Below, one piece after another: positions 47,998-60,194 of a stretch of DNA of 64,000 bases (positions are counted from its first letter, which is position 1; each line of letters begins with the position of its first letter). Source of the stretch: Astropecten irregularis (lineage: Eukaryota > Echinodermata > Asteroidea > Paxillosida > Astropectinidae); assembly GCA_963971285.1 (NCBI GenBank), contig OZ020256.1, forward strand, positions 8,372,541-8,436,540, written 5' to 3'. The notes beneath the pieces are model-generated. The model saw nothing but the letters and a program-made list of their open reading frames with translations, was not told the DNA's origin and made no database searches. The translations under genes and the position numbers were made by a program.

Positions 47998-48053
47998 GCT
48001 GGATAGCTCAGTACGGTGTTCAGGAGGTCGCCGGTTTGAATCCTGCTCCAGTC
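47998..48053 (+). repeat. tRNA-like SINE head, internally deleted copy
   Basis: Same family as 46,104-46,175 but lacking about 16-20 nt between GCTCAGT and ACGGTGTTC (part of the D-arm and the anticodon 5' strand). Box B reads GGTTTGAATCC. The short body TTTGCTTTGTTCAC follows. Confidence 0.7.
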
Positions 48054-48089
48054 AATTTTGCTTTGTTCACTTTTCAATAAATAGTATTT

Positions 48090-48900
48090 GCTTAAAGTTT
48101 GGAGGGCCTGACGCGTTTTGATCCTAACAGGATCTTTCTCAAAGGCAAACTGACTGAAGGACAAGAACATAGAAGTAAATAGAAACACAAATTTATGCAT
48201 GAGGGATTGAGGACAACGGGAGAGGGGATTGGTCAAACACAGTAAAGTAGCAGACTACAAAAGGGGTGGGTAAGAGTGGGATGGGGGATAGGGATTAACA
48301 AAGAAGGTAATTAGAGGACAAGATGGAGAAGTAGAGTACAAAAAGCAGGAGGGATAAGAGAACACCTGTAGATGAATGAAAAGGAGACAACCAAGCATTA
48401 ATATTAGTCATTTCCTTCCTGGAGATTAAGTCCATGAGGCTGAATGGTTCATAATTTCTTAATCCAAACTTTCTCCCTGCTCAGCCACACCAAGTCCCTG
48501 CGGTGGCCAAGTGATTCAATGCCCTGCAAGATCATATCAGAAATTGTGTGGTTAGGGAGATTGAAGTGGAAACCCACTGGGGTGTCAAGTTTCTGAGTTT
48601 TGACTGTAAATCTGTGACCATAGAAACGTTTCTTATTAAGGGTATTTTTCGTTTCACCGACATACTGAATGTTGCATACCCTGCAAGAGATGTAGTGCAG
48701 GTAATATTCCCTTTTGTCTTATGGGTGGAGCCATTGCCTGTGAAAGAATCAGACTCATGGATATGGTGCTGGCAGACTACGCATCTTGAATTACATTTGA
48801 ATGTGCCATGCTGGATGGGGGAGAGAAATGGGTGGGACCTCAGCCCTGACAATCAAGTCGCAGAGGTTGTCAAGGATACTAGCCTGAGCATGAGCCTTCT
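48090..48900 (-). pseudogene. Second Penelope-like retroelement fragment
   Basis: On the minus strand, a cysteine/histidine-rich stretch (FKCNSRCVVCQHHI) precedes a GIY-YIG-type segment with a YVGET motif, as in Penelope endonuclease domains; the tract then passes into a 3' region with a hammerhead-like motif at 48,106-48,146. The reverse transcriptase part is missing. The copy is broken and old; it differs from 46,600-47,885 and was not recently duplicated from it. Confidence 0.75.
48106..48146 (-). ncRNA. Degenerate hammerhead-like motif
   Basis: On the minus strand: stem I GCCT/AGGC; core TTGAGAA where CTGANGA is expected; stem II GATCC/GGATC with loop TGTTA; AAAA for GAAA; the palindrome ACGCGT for stem III; then the expected GTC cleavage triplet. 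The layout fits type I hammerheads of Penelope elements, but two core positions are changed and one base is extra, so it is probably inactive. Confidence 0.45.
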
Positions 48901-49884
48901 TGATAGGTCAATTGTAAATTAATTATGAGTAAAAAAGTGTGTCCACTACACATGGATTCTTGCTCAGTCCAGTATTGATTGTTTAAGTTTGCTCAAAAGT
49001 GAAAGATTAGTAGCTTTCTTTATTTTCCAAACCTGTTCATGATTCATTCCATGTTGGACCAATACACCTTCTCAATCTTAGGTCTTTTGATTTATTCAAA
49101 AATTGGTATCAATGATTTTATGAAGGCATGCCAATTTTAACGGGAGCATATATAGGATTTGAAAAGATGTGCGTTTTGGCTGAATTTGGTACTTAACCAG
49201 AAGTAGAGATCTTAAATTTCCTTACACCTTGTACCTTTTACGCTTTTTTCATCTGGGTAGCAGAAATACGGCCCAAATAATCTTGCCCCTACCCCTGAAT
49301 CCTTCACGGTTACACAACACTTTCGAAATGCTACTAAATCGTTTGGACGAACAAATAAAAAAAACACTATAAAATCGGGATATCCTTGAAAAACCCAGCA
49401 TCTGATGAACCAAGATTTCCCATGGTGACTGTTTGCACTGTTTACGAACTGTCAAGTCCATTTTCTGTCTCAAACTCAGTAAATTTGTTTTGGAGGCCTT
49501 GCAAATCCTGCCATAAAGAGGAATCCCCACCCTCATAGTTGGTGTGTTTTCACACCCTTGGCCATGTTTGCAACAGATACTGTTGCTATAAATTGCACGA
49601 TCTGATTCCCCGTTCCGCCTTTACGTTCAAATTTGATCCCACACGAAATATCTGAACCAGATCTGATCCTTACTGAGAGGTAGATCAGATCCTGGCATGA
49701 TCTAATGAATATCAAATTCTTTGACGTAGTATCTTGGAGAGCTAACTAGCGCTAGTGCGTGCTCCGCCTTTGTCAGTGTGTATACTTCGTGCGTGAAAGT
49801 AGCAATCTGTATCATGTATGTACTGTATACTGGACGTGTTACTACTATGTACAGCTTATTCATACATCGCAACTTTCGTTTACC
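48901..49884. other. Unique DNA, no gene recognised
   Basis: Nothing recognised. A minus frame at 49249-49536 has no family motif. A local inverted AGATCTGATCC/GATCAGATC pair occurs near 49,660-49,690. Confidence 0.45.
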
Positions 49885-52800
49885 ATGTATGGAAATCTAG
49901 GCATCTACTTCACTCATCTTACCTGTCGAGCCACTACTTATGCATATTTCCCTAGGCCATCAGGTATTCACGTTAAGAATTGATACAATAGTTTATAATA
50001 TTGACTGGCCTTGTGGGAGATACCACATATATTTCCCAAACAAGTCTCATATTGCCCCGAGTCGAAGACGAGGGCAATATGGAGGGGTGTATGAATATTA
50101 TGGTCACTCATCATTCAGCTGAGCCCTGACCGAGCCATTGTGACGTATTTTGCATTGAGTTAATCAATTAGACAGACAAAATATGCATTTATATCTTGTC
50201 TCCAAAATGCCTCATCCAGGTAATAATGACCTTATTGACCTACCCACAGTGCCCTGTGGCATGTGTGCCTCTTTGTACGTCCTCTTTTCTCTTAGTGTCA
50301 GGGCGGGTAGGACGTGTTAACGTTCCATACATGTGATTTCACGCAAAAAGAGTTTTCAGTATTAAAAGTATTTTTATTTTGTAAACGTTTGTAGAGTTTT
50401 TAGTGTGTCTTCGTGTTTAGTTTGTTGAGTTATGAAGTGTTTGGAGAGAGCTGGTCCCGCAGATCCTGGGGGAAATAACCATTTCCCAGGGCGGACCATT
50501 CTATCGTGTACGGACTCCGCCAGGTATACCATATTGAAGGGCTGTGCCTTTCCTTCATGCCCTAGGCTGTATCGGACTCATCTTTGGACACCCTGCGGGG
50601 CTGTACATCGAAAATAAGGGCAAGAAAAAGAAGTCGGACCGAAGATAGCGTGAATCTTCGCAGAGTTCGGTCGTTTCTTTCCCCAGAGCACCAAGCTCAA
50701 ATCCATCGAATTTGCACTCGTGACTACATGTAGCTGGAAATCTCATTTGTCATTGAAGTTTCGCGAATTCTTTTCACTTATTCTTCCCAAGATACGGTAT
50801 TTTAGATAAAGTTTCTTTATTCAAACTTCATTTTCGAAGATTGCTTGTACATCCACAACAAAAGTTGATATGCCACTTTTGACATTTTGAGGTATGTGCC
50901 ATGTAATAACTGTGGGGCTAATGCTTCAAGAGGCCGGTCAACGTTCAGTGCACATTTTGTGCTGCGTTACACGGAGTTGAACTTTTTTATTAACTAATAT
51001 GATAGCAAATGGTACTAAATTAAGATGTTAAAAATGAAATTAAGTGATAAATGAAATCTGGAAAGTGTAGTTTCACTTGTATTTTACTTTTAAAGACTCA
51101 CCTGAATAAAAATACGCACACACAAGGAGTTTAAGGTGGTATTTATTTCACATCTATTGTGTATGTATCAAGGTTTTATGGGGACTTGTCCAGGCCAAAA
51201 TTAATGGGGGATTAAGCATATTAAAAAAACCTTATTGTGTGGCCAAACAGCTATTCACACAGCGACAACAAAAGCAAGCCCCTTTTGGCCACCTCGGCCG
51301 GTACAGGCCTGTGGCTCGGCCGGTGAAGAGGGGATTGAAAGGTACCATCCCCAAACAAGCTGACCTGTAGACATACAGTGGAACAGTTCCCACCAAGGAG
51401 GAGCCTTTCCCTGTGGGACCAGTGGTCATTTATGTGCAGGATCCACAGGCCCAACGATGACCGGCGAAAATTTTTTCCCCGGCAATCCCATTGGACCAGG
51501 GCTCAATTTCACGAAAGGCTACTTAACAGATCACAACATGCATATCAATCTTAATTGCTAAGCAAAGTGTGATGTCACAATACTACTTACTAGCTGCTAT
51601 GCAAGCATGAAAAACTCATCTAAAAGATGAATCGCAAATATTTGTGAAATCGACCATAGGTGTGTCAAGTGAATTTCCGGGACCATGTCCACTGATTAAT
51701 GGCATGCTTACCAGATTCTGGAGTGCGATTATTATCGTTTATCCATGGCGGCAGATTTTGAGATTTTCCTCTCCACTCTTTCCTTCTCGAGGACAACAAA
51801 GGACAAGTAGGCAGCTGAATGAGAGGAGCTCGGTGTCCAAACGGCCCCTCATGAACAAGGTCCGCAGTACACTGGGGATACACTGGATAAGGTAGTCCCC
51901 CAGCCATTGTTTGGGCATCGCCTCCTCACTCCTCACGGAATATTGGGTTCCCGATTGTGAAGAGGAGTCAGTGATTCCTTGAATACGCTGATTGCCGTAT
52001 TTTCACTGCATTTTAACTGCCGTGTGTCCACACTTGCACCTCAGCCCGTCTGGGCAATTTGGTAGATTCTCCATCTCAGGGTGACCGCCATAGGCTCAAA
52101 GCCCTTCCCCTGCTGGGAACGTTCCCTTTGCAGGGAAGCTTGAAGATTTCAGGCTGGCTAAAGCCAAGCGTTTGAGGACTACCAAGGGGGTTTAACCTCA
52201 AAAGTCCTCCAGCCCTGGCAGTCCGGCACCCAATTCAGCACGGGGCAGAGGCAGGCCATCATTTGTGGATCCCCGACGTAGCCCACTCGGTTCTACTCGT
52301 GGTATTTTTGGAGAGCCAATAACCACCTCGTCTTGTGCCTACCCCTGGCAGCCCCAGCCTGCCACAGGGAAACATCAGCTGAGGCCAGGCTGTGTTTCTC
52401 CGCCCACCCGCGAGCTTAGCTCAGGCTGCTGGGCCTTCTTCCATTGGTGCATGCGTTTTCAGCGGCTCACCACCTGGGAGAGGAGAACATGGTTGCCGAT
52501 GCACTCTCAGGTGGGTGTATCCGGCCGACAGAGTGGTCTCTGCACCCGCAGATTATCTTGACCTTCGTCCGGCTATTAGATCGGCCCCATCATGTCGATC
52601 TATTTGCGCTTAGGGCTACCAATGGCTGCTGGTCTATCATGAGGGTCCACGACCCCCGGGCATGAGAGATACATGCACAGATGCTGTGAGACGGGCTGCT
52701 GGCTTATGCCTTCTGCCCTTTCCCTCATCCCTCGTGTGGTGACCAAGCTAGAACAGGAAACTCCTCCTGATAGCTTCCATTCTGGCCCTGCCAGCCATGG

Positions 52801-53960
52801 ATTACTAGGCTGCCCAGCCCCCTTATGCATCGGCCGGTCTTTCTTCCGCATAGAGCAGACATTCTGCTCCAGCTGAGCTTGGTTTTTTTCCCTCATCTGG
52901 CTCAGCAGGATCTCCACCTAACGTGCTGGGTGTTGTCAAGCATCCCCTTCACGCAGTTGGCCTTCCACATTGAGCTGCGGTTTTTGTAGCCTGCAGCCGC
53001 AGGACATCGACCAGGAAAATCTACGATAACGGATTCCGTCACCCTTCCCGAATGGTGCTGAATCTGATCTCTGCACCCCCTAAATGCTTCTGTAGGGGAG
53101 GTTGCAGATTTGCTGGTATAGCTCACCTGGTCGAAAACAACCACGCGGCCTCCACGATTAGGAATCATCATTCAACCATAGCAAGTGTTCTTAGAGGCCC
53201 TCTCGATCGGGTCCTCAGTGTTGGATAATCAGGCTCCCCACTTGTTGCTCAGGGGGATGTCTGTTTCGTACCCCTGACACCTATTGATCCATAGGACCTT
53301 TTCAGCGTGCTGGCCAGGTTTTCAAGGTTTCTGTTCGAGCCCTTCATCCCCTTATGATGGAGGCATGCCAGATCCAATGGGAACCAGGAGGTGTCTGCCT
53401 TACCCCGAGGTTGGGGTTCCTTGACCAAGGACATTTGACCTCCGGATATCTTTGTCCCGGTCATCAATTCCTTCTCGCATCTCGCATACCCACCGCCTAA
53501 TGTTGGTGCCAGTCTATGCATAAGTAGTGGCTCTCCAGGTAAGATGAGTGAAGTAGACTCCCCCCCCCCCCCTCCCCCACAGAAGTGTGGTAGGGTTCTA
53601 CAAACGAATACTTACCTGTAGAGCAACCCCCCTCCCCACTATTCTTGATGTATGAGCATTCCGCCCGAGTTCAACCGAGAAATGAGGACGCTTACTTGGC
53701 ATACATGCCATGGGGCACTGTGGGTAGGTCAATAGGGTGCCCTGTTGTATCGATTCTTAGTGTGAATACCCGACGGGAAATAAGTATTCATTCGTAGACC
53801 CCTAACACACTTCTGTTGGGGGGATTTTATGCCTGCGCTATATTGCATGGAGAAATTTACCTGATCACGTTGGGTGAATTTGTGGAAAGTTTTCAGAAAC
53901 TTGACAGAAACCGTACAGAATTCCTCGCCAAATAACACAAAATTCACACGCAAACCAAAC
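49885..53960 (+). mobile_element. DIRS-like tyrosine-recombinase retroelement, fossil
   Basis: The ends carry inverted matching segments. About 49,900-49,990 matches 53,512-53,560 and 53,745-53,790 in reverse, including TATGCATAAGTAGTGGCTC; about 50,237-50,265 matches 53,707-53,735 in reverse. Inside, near 52,450-52,620, is an RNase H-side stretch typical of DIRS (ADALS, then RPTEW, HPQI, HVDLFAL). Around 53,290-53,440 lies a weak recombinase-like stretch. Inverted terminal repeats with a recombinase instead of an integrase are known for DIRS. The copy is heavily broken, with many interruptions, and looks old. A short MITE-like repeat is inserted at about 51,497-51,656. Confidence 0.65.
51497..51656. 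repeat. MITE-like dispersed repeat inside the DIRS fossil
   Basis: Begins GGGCTCAATTTCACGAA and ends TTTGTGAAATCGACC, an imperfect inverted pair. Its start is related to the repeat at 21,777. No clear target duplication was seen. Confidence 0.45.
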
Positions 53961-54009
53961 ATTTCTTTTTATATCTGTATAATTTATTACATACTGAACA
54001 CAATGATAT

Positions 54010-55760
54010 ATGATTTTAAAAGAAATGAAATCGTTGAAGTTGATCTTTAAACCTTCAAAGAGGCACTTACTTCAAGAAGAAATAAAGTACCTTGGCCGTA
54101 TTGTGTCGGGCAAAGTCATTGCCATTGACCTATGGACAAGACCGCACAAGAGATCCGCAAAGAGCTTCAAAGTTTCCTTGGTTCACAGGGCTCGAATTTC
54201 GTGAATAAAAGCACTGGACAGCAGGTCTAGTAATTGAAGCATTTTACTACTTTTTACTAGACCTGAACTTTTTTCACTAGACCTGTAGCATTCATGTACA
54301 TAGGAAAACTGTGCTTGTACACAATATTGTGTCAAAAATCATAAATTTAGGAACCATTTTCATTTCAAAAATCAGGCTAGACAGCCGGACTAGTGCAGTA
54401 CACACTTTACTAGACTGACACTGAAATCACTAGACTCGGTCCACAGTCTAGTGCATATTTCAAGCCCTGGTTCACAATCACAGGCTACTATACAGACGGT
54501 TTATGAAAGGGTACACCCAGATAGTCTCTCCACTCAAGCTTATTTCCGTTGACCTAAAGAAGAGGGGAACCAAACAACAGTCTCCATTTGTAATGCTGGT
54601 CATTCATCTGGACTGATGACTGTCAGAAAGCCATGGATCTATTGAACATGTTGAAAGAGCACATGACTTCAATCCCCCACCATGCCCACCCCGTCGTACA
54701 CTGACTATGAACTCCCGCTCACACTGCAGACTGATACGTCAATAGTAGGATTAAGACCTGTCCTTAGCCAAGTGCAGAATGGAGCATGAAGAGTGATTGC
54801 TTATATCATTAAAAACCTCATCCCTGCAGAAAACCGCTACCCTGCACACAAACAAGACTTTCAAGTGATGAAGTGGGCCATAACTGATATATACATGCAA
54901 CATACAAGTTTACCATACTGACACAAAATAACCACACTCTACGTCACCACCTCACTGAAACTAGACGCAACAGGTCAAAGATGGTTTGCTGCCTAATCCC
55001 ACTTCAATTTCACTGTTTTTCACTGGGAAAAACTTCAGATGAGTGATGATATGCTGTATTAGCTGTTGAAGACACCAGTAGGCTCAACTGCACAACAACT
55101 CACTCTACCTCAAGTTTTGAGGACCATTGACTTTGTTATAAAGGCTCTTTACAATGATTTTGGCCACCTTGGTAATGACAGAACATTAGACATGGAGAGA
55201 AACCGTTTCTTCTGGCACTAGACATTAAACAATTGTGTGAACACTGCAGGAGATGGTGTCTTAGAAAGACCCCGTCCGTCAAAACTTGAGTCCCACTGGT
55301 CAACATTTACACCACTGACCTGATTGCATAGACTAACTCAAATTAGAGAGAAGCAAGGGCGGCTTTGAAAACATCTTGATAAGTAACAGATCATTTCAAA
55401 TACCAAGTATACACCTAGGCATTCCCGACTCGTGACAAGAAAGCAAATGTACTCTGGGACAAGATCATACAGAACTACAGCTGAATACTTGCTGATCAAG
55501 GTATGACACTTTGAAAGCCAGCTTATCGAGGAACTCCGCAAAATCTCAGCCATCAAAGAGTCATACCACCCCTTACCATCCTCAAGGAAACAGTGTCACT
55601 GAACTCTTCAACCACACACTACTCAACATGCATATACTTGAAGCAGATCAGATCAAAGGGAAGACTGGAAGCAATACATCAGAGTGATGACTCGTGCATA
55701 TAACTTAACTCGCCACAAGTCGAACTCGCCTAACACGAATACACAGAACAGCTCAGAAAC
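54010..55760 (+). mobile_element. Ty3/Gypsy-like LTR retrotransposon, fossil
   Basis: Starts with a reverse-transcriptase-end signature of Gypsy type (KPSKRHLLQEEIKYLGRIVS at 54,046-54,105), then RNase H-like words (YELPLTLQTD near 54,705) and an integrase-like tract including a zinc-binding-type HLGN region near 55,170. No LTRs or gag were found, so only the 3' part of pol survives. Many interruptions; old and inactive. A 282-bp MITE is inserted at 54,187-54,468. Confidence 0.75.
54187..54468. mobile_element. hAT-type MITE inserted in the Gypsy fossil
   Basis: Ends AGGGCTCGAATTTC and TTTCAAGCCCT are inverted. GGTTCAC (54,180-54,186 and 54,469-54,475) is duplicated, extendable to 8 bp depending on where the border is put. 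Inside, TAGACC/GGTCTAGT words repeat. 282 bp, non-coding. Confidence 0.75.
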
Positions 55761-56457
55761 ACTTCAAAGTAACCTACAAAAGAGCTAATGACCTGTTCGA
55801 TAACATCTGTATGGCTGTTTTCCTTTACTGTCTTTGTGACGATCCCATTTTTCTCTATTTTCTCTGTTCTCCCTTCACTTTGAGGCTTGTACATTTGATG
55901 TCTCAACTTCCATCTTGTCATCCTATTCCATGGGGAGAAACATGCATGGTGAAGAGATTTTGTGGTCGGTCAGGGGGTGAGTAGGCCTGGGGGCAAGTAC
56001 TACATGTATCACTATATTAAATGAGTAACAAATGAGAGTGCAAAGTGAATCCTCAATCACCTCAGCATCCATACCTTCATTGACATCAACCATCCTAAAG
56101 TTAGTTCTAACAGTCTGGGAGAAAACAATAACGAAACAAAGCAGACTTGTTCATCAAATAGCTAGCTGTGGTGATATCAAACACTAAGCAGTATATGATT
56201 ATGAGCGTCATGCTTGGCAGATACCGGCGCATTATAAGTGTCCATTATTATTATTATTATTATTATTATGCATAGGATCAATCGTACTCACTAGTGCGGA
56301 GGTTTTGGAGTGAGAGTAGACGTATAACGAGCTGTTTCATTGAATTAAATAGTGAAAATATAGCCTACCTGGTCGAAAGCAACCACATGGCCTCTACGAA
56401 AAACCACAGGCTTGCATGTAAAAAAAAAAAGAAAATGTGCATCCTGGCCTCGGCTTA
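55761..56457. other. Intergenic DNA, no gene; microsatellite and short matches
   Basis: No gene recognised. An (ATT)n microsatellite lies at 56,247-56,272, preceded by a SINE-tail-like word GGCGCATTATAAGTG. A roughly 42-bp stretch at 56,358-56,399 resembles 53,117-53,158 inside the DIRS fossil (shared CCTGGTCGAAA and CAACCAC words). Confidence 0.5.
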
Positions 56458-56760
56458 AAGGTTTTATTATTATTACATTAATAAAGCGCCTTTTTCTTAA
56501 GTGGCTACAATGTAATCGGGCTGTCAGTATTAGCACCCTCGGCTGCCAGCCACACCAGCAATCCATTATGATTACGAAGCCTGAGATCGAATGTGTTTGA
56601 TTTTTGTGGAGGGAGGAAAACCAGAGAACCCGGAGAAAAACCCTCGTAGCATAGAAGAAAACCAATGCACAACTGAACTCACATATGACCCAGGCCGGGA
56701 TCGAACCCGGGCCACATTGGTTAGAGATGAGTGCCTAAAGCACTTGCCACCTATGCCCCC
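56458..56760 (-). repeat. tRNA-derived SINE with conserved central domain
   Basis: On the minus strand a tRNA-like head begins at 56,760 (GGGGGCATAGGTGGCAAG, box B GGGTTCGATCCC), followed by a central region with TCTCCGGGTTCTCTGG and TTTTCCTCCC words, and a tail with GGCGCTTTATTAATG and (TAA)n. The central words belong to a domain shared by SINEs of very distant animals; I am not certain of its formal name. About 300 bp, apparently full length. Confidence 0.75.
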
Positions 56761-57096
56761 TTAATATAATACTTGACTGGTAAAGGACACAGAACTGCAC
56801 TCACAATTTATCTGATCAAACATGTACATAATAAACCTTTTAAAATTTGAGCTCAATCGGACAACTGAGTCATGAGAAAGTAGCGAAAACCCAACTCACT
56901 TTTTCTTATAAAACGTAAAGAATAGTTTGATCTTACCCCACTAATTTCTGGATAAATATACCTTTTCAGGCGGAAATATTTTAACGGTATGTTTCTACTA
57001 GCACTATCTTCATACCATGAAAGTTATGGGTACATTGTAGATCTGTTCACATTTCTGTTTTGGTATGTTACCAATCCCTATAATTAGCTTTAAAGG
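56761..57096. other. Unique DNA, nothing recognised
   Basis: AT-rich stretch between the SINE and the Mutator-like MITE copy; no repeats or frames of note. Confidence 0.45.
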
Positions 57097-57585
57097 TAGA
57101 CTTGGAGCAAGTCTTTCAAAGTCGCGGTGATTGTCTCTTCTTTCACGCAACTCTCGCGAAACCGTTCTACTTTCGTGAGACTCGTGGCTACGGTGAGAGT
57201 TAAGCTCTCGGCTCGGGACCGCTCAAATAGAAAGACTTGGGAATCCTGTTCTCAGTTTGTACACGGCCTATGGGCTCTTTAGCCGATTTCATACGGACGC
57301 GTCTGATTGGCGAATCTTGATGAAATATATAAATATTTAATATGTAGGCCTACGTTACATCCTGCACGTGTACACATGGCTGATTCACGTTGAATAGACA
57401 ATCACAGACGTCGCACGTATCTAGCTACCGTATATAGCTGCAGTATGACCTTGATACTTTTAACTCAAAGGGGGTTGTGAAATTAACATACATGTGCATG
57501 TTTGTTTTTATCATCTTCCTGTATATAGGAATAAGTTATAACTCCGTCTTACTAACTGTAGTGATAGTGTAGACCTACAATAGAG
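57097..57585. mobile_element. Right-truncated copy of the Mutator-like MITE
   Basis: Begins TAGACTTGGAG and follows the left half of 46,769-47,711 (TGTCTCTTCTTTCACGC, ACGGCCTATGGGCTC, GGACGCGTCTGATTGG) until about 57,585, where it stops at the start of the Harbinger-like element. The other half may lie beyond the window. Confidence 0.75.
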
Positions 57586-57825
57586 AGCTTTCGATAGTGC
57601 GCGGATAGTGCACACGCATACATTTAGCTAAACGTTACCCGTAACCGTTCGAGTGGCGCATTACGGGTTTCAGTCATAGCGCACGGTTAACTGTGCACAT
57701 GGCTTGGAATGAAGAGGGCGCAAGTTTCAAAATGGAAGTGCCAAGAACAAATTTGTTTTTAAACTTTCGCTGTTGAAGAGGATGACAACAATTTGATGTA
57801 TATACTTTTAAAAAATGCACCTGTA

Positions 57826-58108
57826 TATGGTGGCTTTAAAGGGACATCGCAAACAAATATTGACGCCAATATTCACGACTTTTACCCCAAGTCGCAAATA
57901 TTGACGCCAATATTGACACCAATATTCACGACTTGGGCCTCCAAGTCGCAAATATTGACGCCAATATTCACGACTTGGGCCCCAAGTCGCAAATATTGAC
58001 GCCAATATTCACGCCAATATTCACGACTTGAGCCCCAAGTCGCAAATATTGACGCCAATATTCACGACTTAGCCCAAGTTGTAAACCCACTCAGGCGTGA
58101 ATTTTTTT
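57826..58108 (+). repeat. Left terminal inverted repeat of the 4.27-kb element
   Basis: Contains reiterated, overlapping inverted words: GACGCCAATATT(C/G)ACGACTT and CCAAGTCGCAAATATTGACG, roughly every 40 bp, ending at the GGCGTGAATTTTTT inner border. Short iterated palindromic words such as these usually bind the element's own enzyme (inference). Confidence 0.88.
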
Positions 58109-60088
58109 TACAGCAACTTGGGGCGTCCGTTTCCCACACAGTCTGGCACCCAGACCCACCGATCTTAGACTATGGGACGAAGTGCAAAAAGTCTTCTAGA
58201 AAATGATTTTCTTGGCCACCACCGCGAGGGAGGGGCTGAATTTTGCACCAGTTGACCATTAGGACATGCTGAGCACATAATTGCTTGTTGATCCCCCTTG
58301 CAAAAGTGGCACGTTTGGGAGAAATTCGGGAAAAAAAGTTGGGGGCGAAAGCACTTGTAGACGCACATATGGGTGAGTTGGGTTTTTTCGCGTGCACTCT
58401 ATGAAGATTTAGCCCCAAGTCACTTCGCCACCGTGAATTTCCCCACCAATTTCATAGCGTATCAGACAAACTCGCCCATTGCACGTTAGGCTACTGTACG
58501 TAGTACAGCAACAGAAATCCTATTGTAATGTACATTCATGAGTCATCGAGAATGAACGTTTTAATATACGGGTTTCCTTCTCAAAACCCCACTTCCCAAT
58601 ACTTTAGTAGTCTTTTGGCTGATTAAAAAATCTGATTATTTTAATGATTGCCTCCCCAGTTTTGATAATTAACATGATTTGAAGAGTTTATTTATTGAAT
58701 AAAGATCGATGAAGATGTTTGAAAATACTGACTTCTTTTCTTGATAATCTTTCTGAAAGTGTAGCACTTTGTCTCTGAAATAGTGTGCTACTAAAAGATT
58801 TGTTTTTTTATAATTATTTTTTTCATAATAATTATATTGACACAAAAATTCAAGCATGAGTCACCAAAATCTTTATTTCTCATCAGGTAACATATAAAAT
58901 GTGCATGTATTTATTTTTTCTTTCAGGAACTGAGTACACTAACATTATACCTTAAAAATACCACTATTAACAAACTATCAAGCCTATACTTTACAGTGGC
59001 AATGAAGGTAACTGTCCTACTTAGATGCCCTAGATATTTGTCTTATGATACCTGTGTAGAATGTCAGACAAGAATGTCAGATTCGTTGGTGGACTGTCCT
59101 CATCACTACACGTGCCTCGTGTCATGATCAGCCACTGCATGAGAAGTCGGTGCTATGATTGGAGAAAAAGAAAAGAAAAGAAAAATGAAAAGTGGGTCTC
59201 GATAAGCTGTTAACATGGATTGCAAATATTGATGTAGATGGAGTTCGGAAGGACAAGCTTACAATATTCCAATTCAGGTAACAAATGGCATGACCATTTA
59301 TCTCCATGAACATTTAAAATAAAGTTATGTATTGTTCCTTCCAATTTGGTAACAACAATTTAACGAAGCTATGATTATCCACAACATGCCATGCTAATAC
59401 AATTTGATGATTAACATGACGATCATGAATTTTGTTACCTGTTTACATGGTTTACATAATTGCAAATCTGTTTTAATAACAGATATGATGAACAATTCCA
59501 TGTATGTAGTAGAAATCAAATGTTATAAATTGTGACTTTGTGAGTACAATGTAACACCTGTTATTAGACAACCAGTCATTGATGATAAAGTACCTGATGA
59601 TCACCATACAAAACAAAGTACGGAGAAAACTTTGTGCGATATGGCATGCATGGGGACAAAATTCAGGCATATTATGAACATCATGCATGTGTTTAAAGAA
59701 AACTTGACCCATAGCAAATACTTTTTGTAATTTGACATTCATATACATGCGAACCCAGCTTTTCATACAGGGCCTGAAATTGGAATTGAAATTTATAAGA
59801 CATAATGTAGTTAAGTTCTATTCCAAAATAAAAATATTTTAGCAAGCATTTGACAAATGGTTGTCCATATCAGGAAACCTTGAACATGATGATATTAATA
59901 AACCACCTGTATATGCCACACACGCAAACAACGCCCTCACTGAGGCAAAAACAAGCAGAACACTTAACCACAGCTGCCTGGTGTAAACAAGTGAACATGA
60001 TATCAGCATACCAACAGTGCTGCACATTATGCAAGGGTTATCCAAGGGGTCTATTGTCAAATATCCTTCTTCCTTGATGAAAACTCAC
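58109..60088. other. Interior of the 4.27-kb element, coding content unresolved
   Basis: Downstream part of the SAM gene is expected here on the minus strand. One exon-like interval, 59,052-59,152, has a good acceptor (TTTCTCCAATCATAG) and donor (CACAG, GTATCA) and is open in the frame that gives RGTCSDEDSPP, but it fits exon 3 only if the earlier donor GTAGGT is used. Minus frames at 58165-58418 and 59473-59766 have no recognised motif. Confidence 0.4.
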
Positions 60089-60194
60089 CTACAGCTTGGC
60101 ACTGTTTTTCTAATTCATAGCGATCACCAATCTTCGTTACTCCCAATGATTTCAACTCATCATCAGACATAGAGGGAAACATGGAGGAAGTCAC
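60089..60194 (-). CDS. SAM-domain gene, exon 3
   Basis: Minus-strand interval after acceptor ACTAAAG at 60,195, ending at a consensus donor GTGAGT (60,088). It encodes 35 residues plus one base: VTSSMFPSMSDDELKSLGV, then TKIGDRYELEKQC. The MSDDELKSLGV…GDR pattern is the C-terminal half of a SAM domain (helices 3-5). A second acceptor 11 nt upstream (TTAAAG) would break the frame, so the inner one was chosen. Confidence 0.7.

Noticed and set aside
49249-49536. 95-codon minus-strand frame
   Set aside because: No family motif, no splice borders, and surrounded by non-coding DNA.
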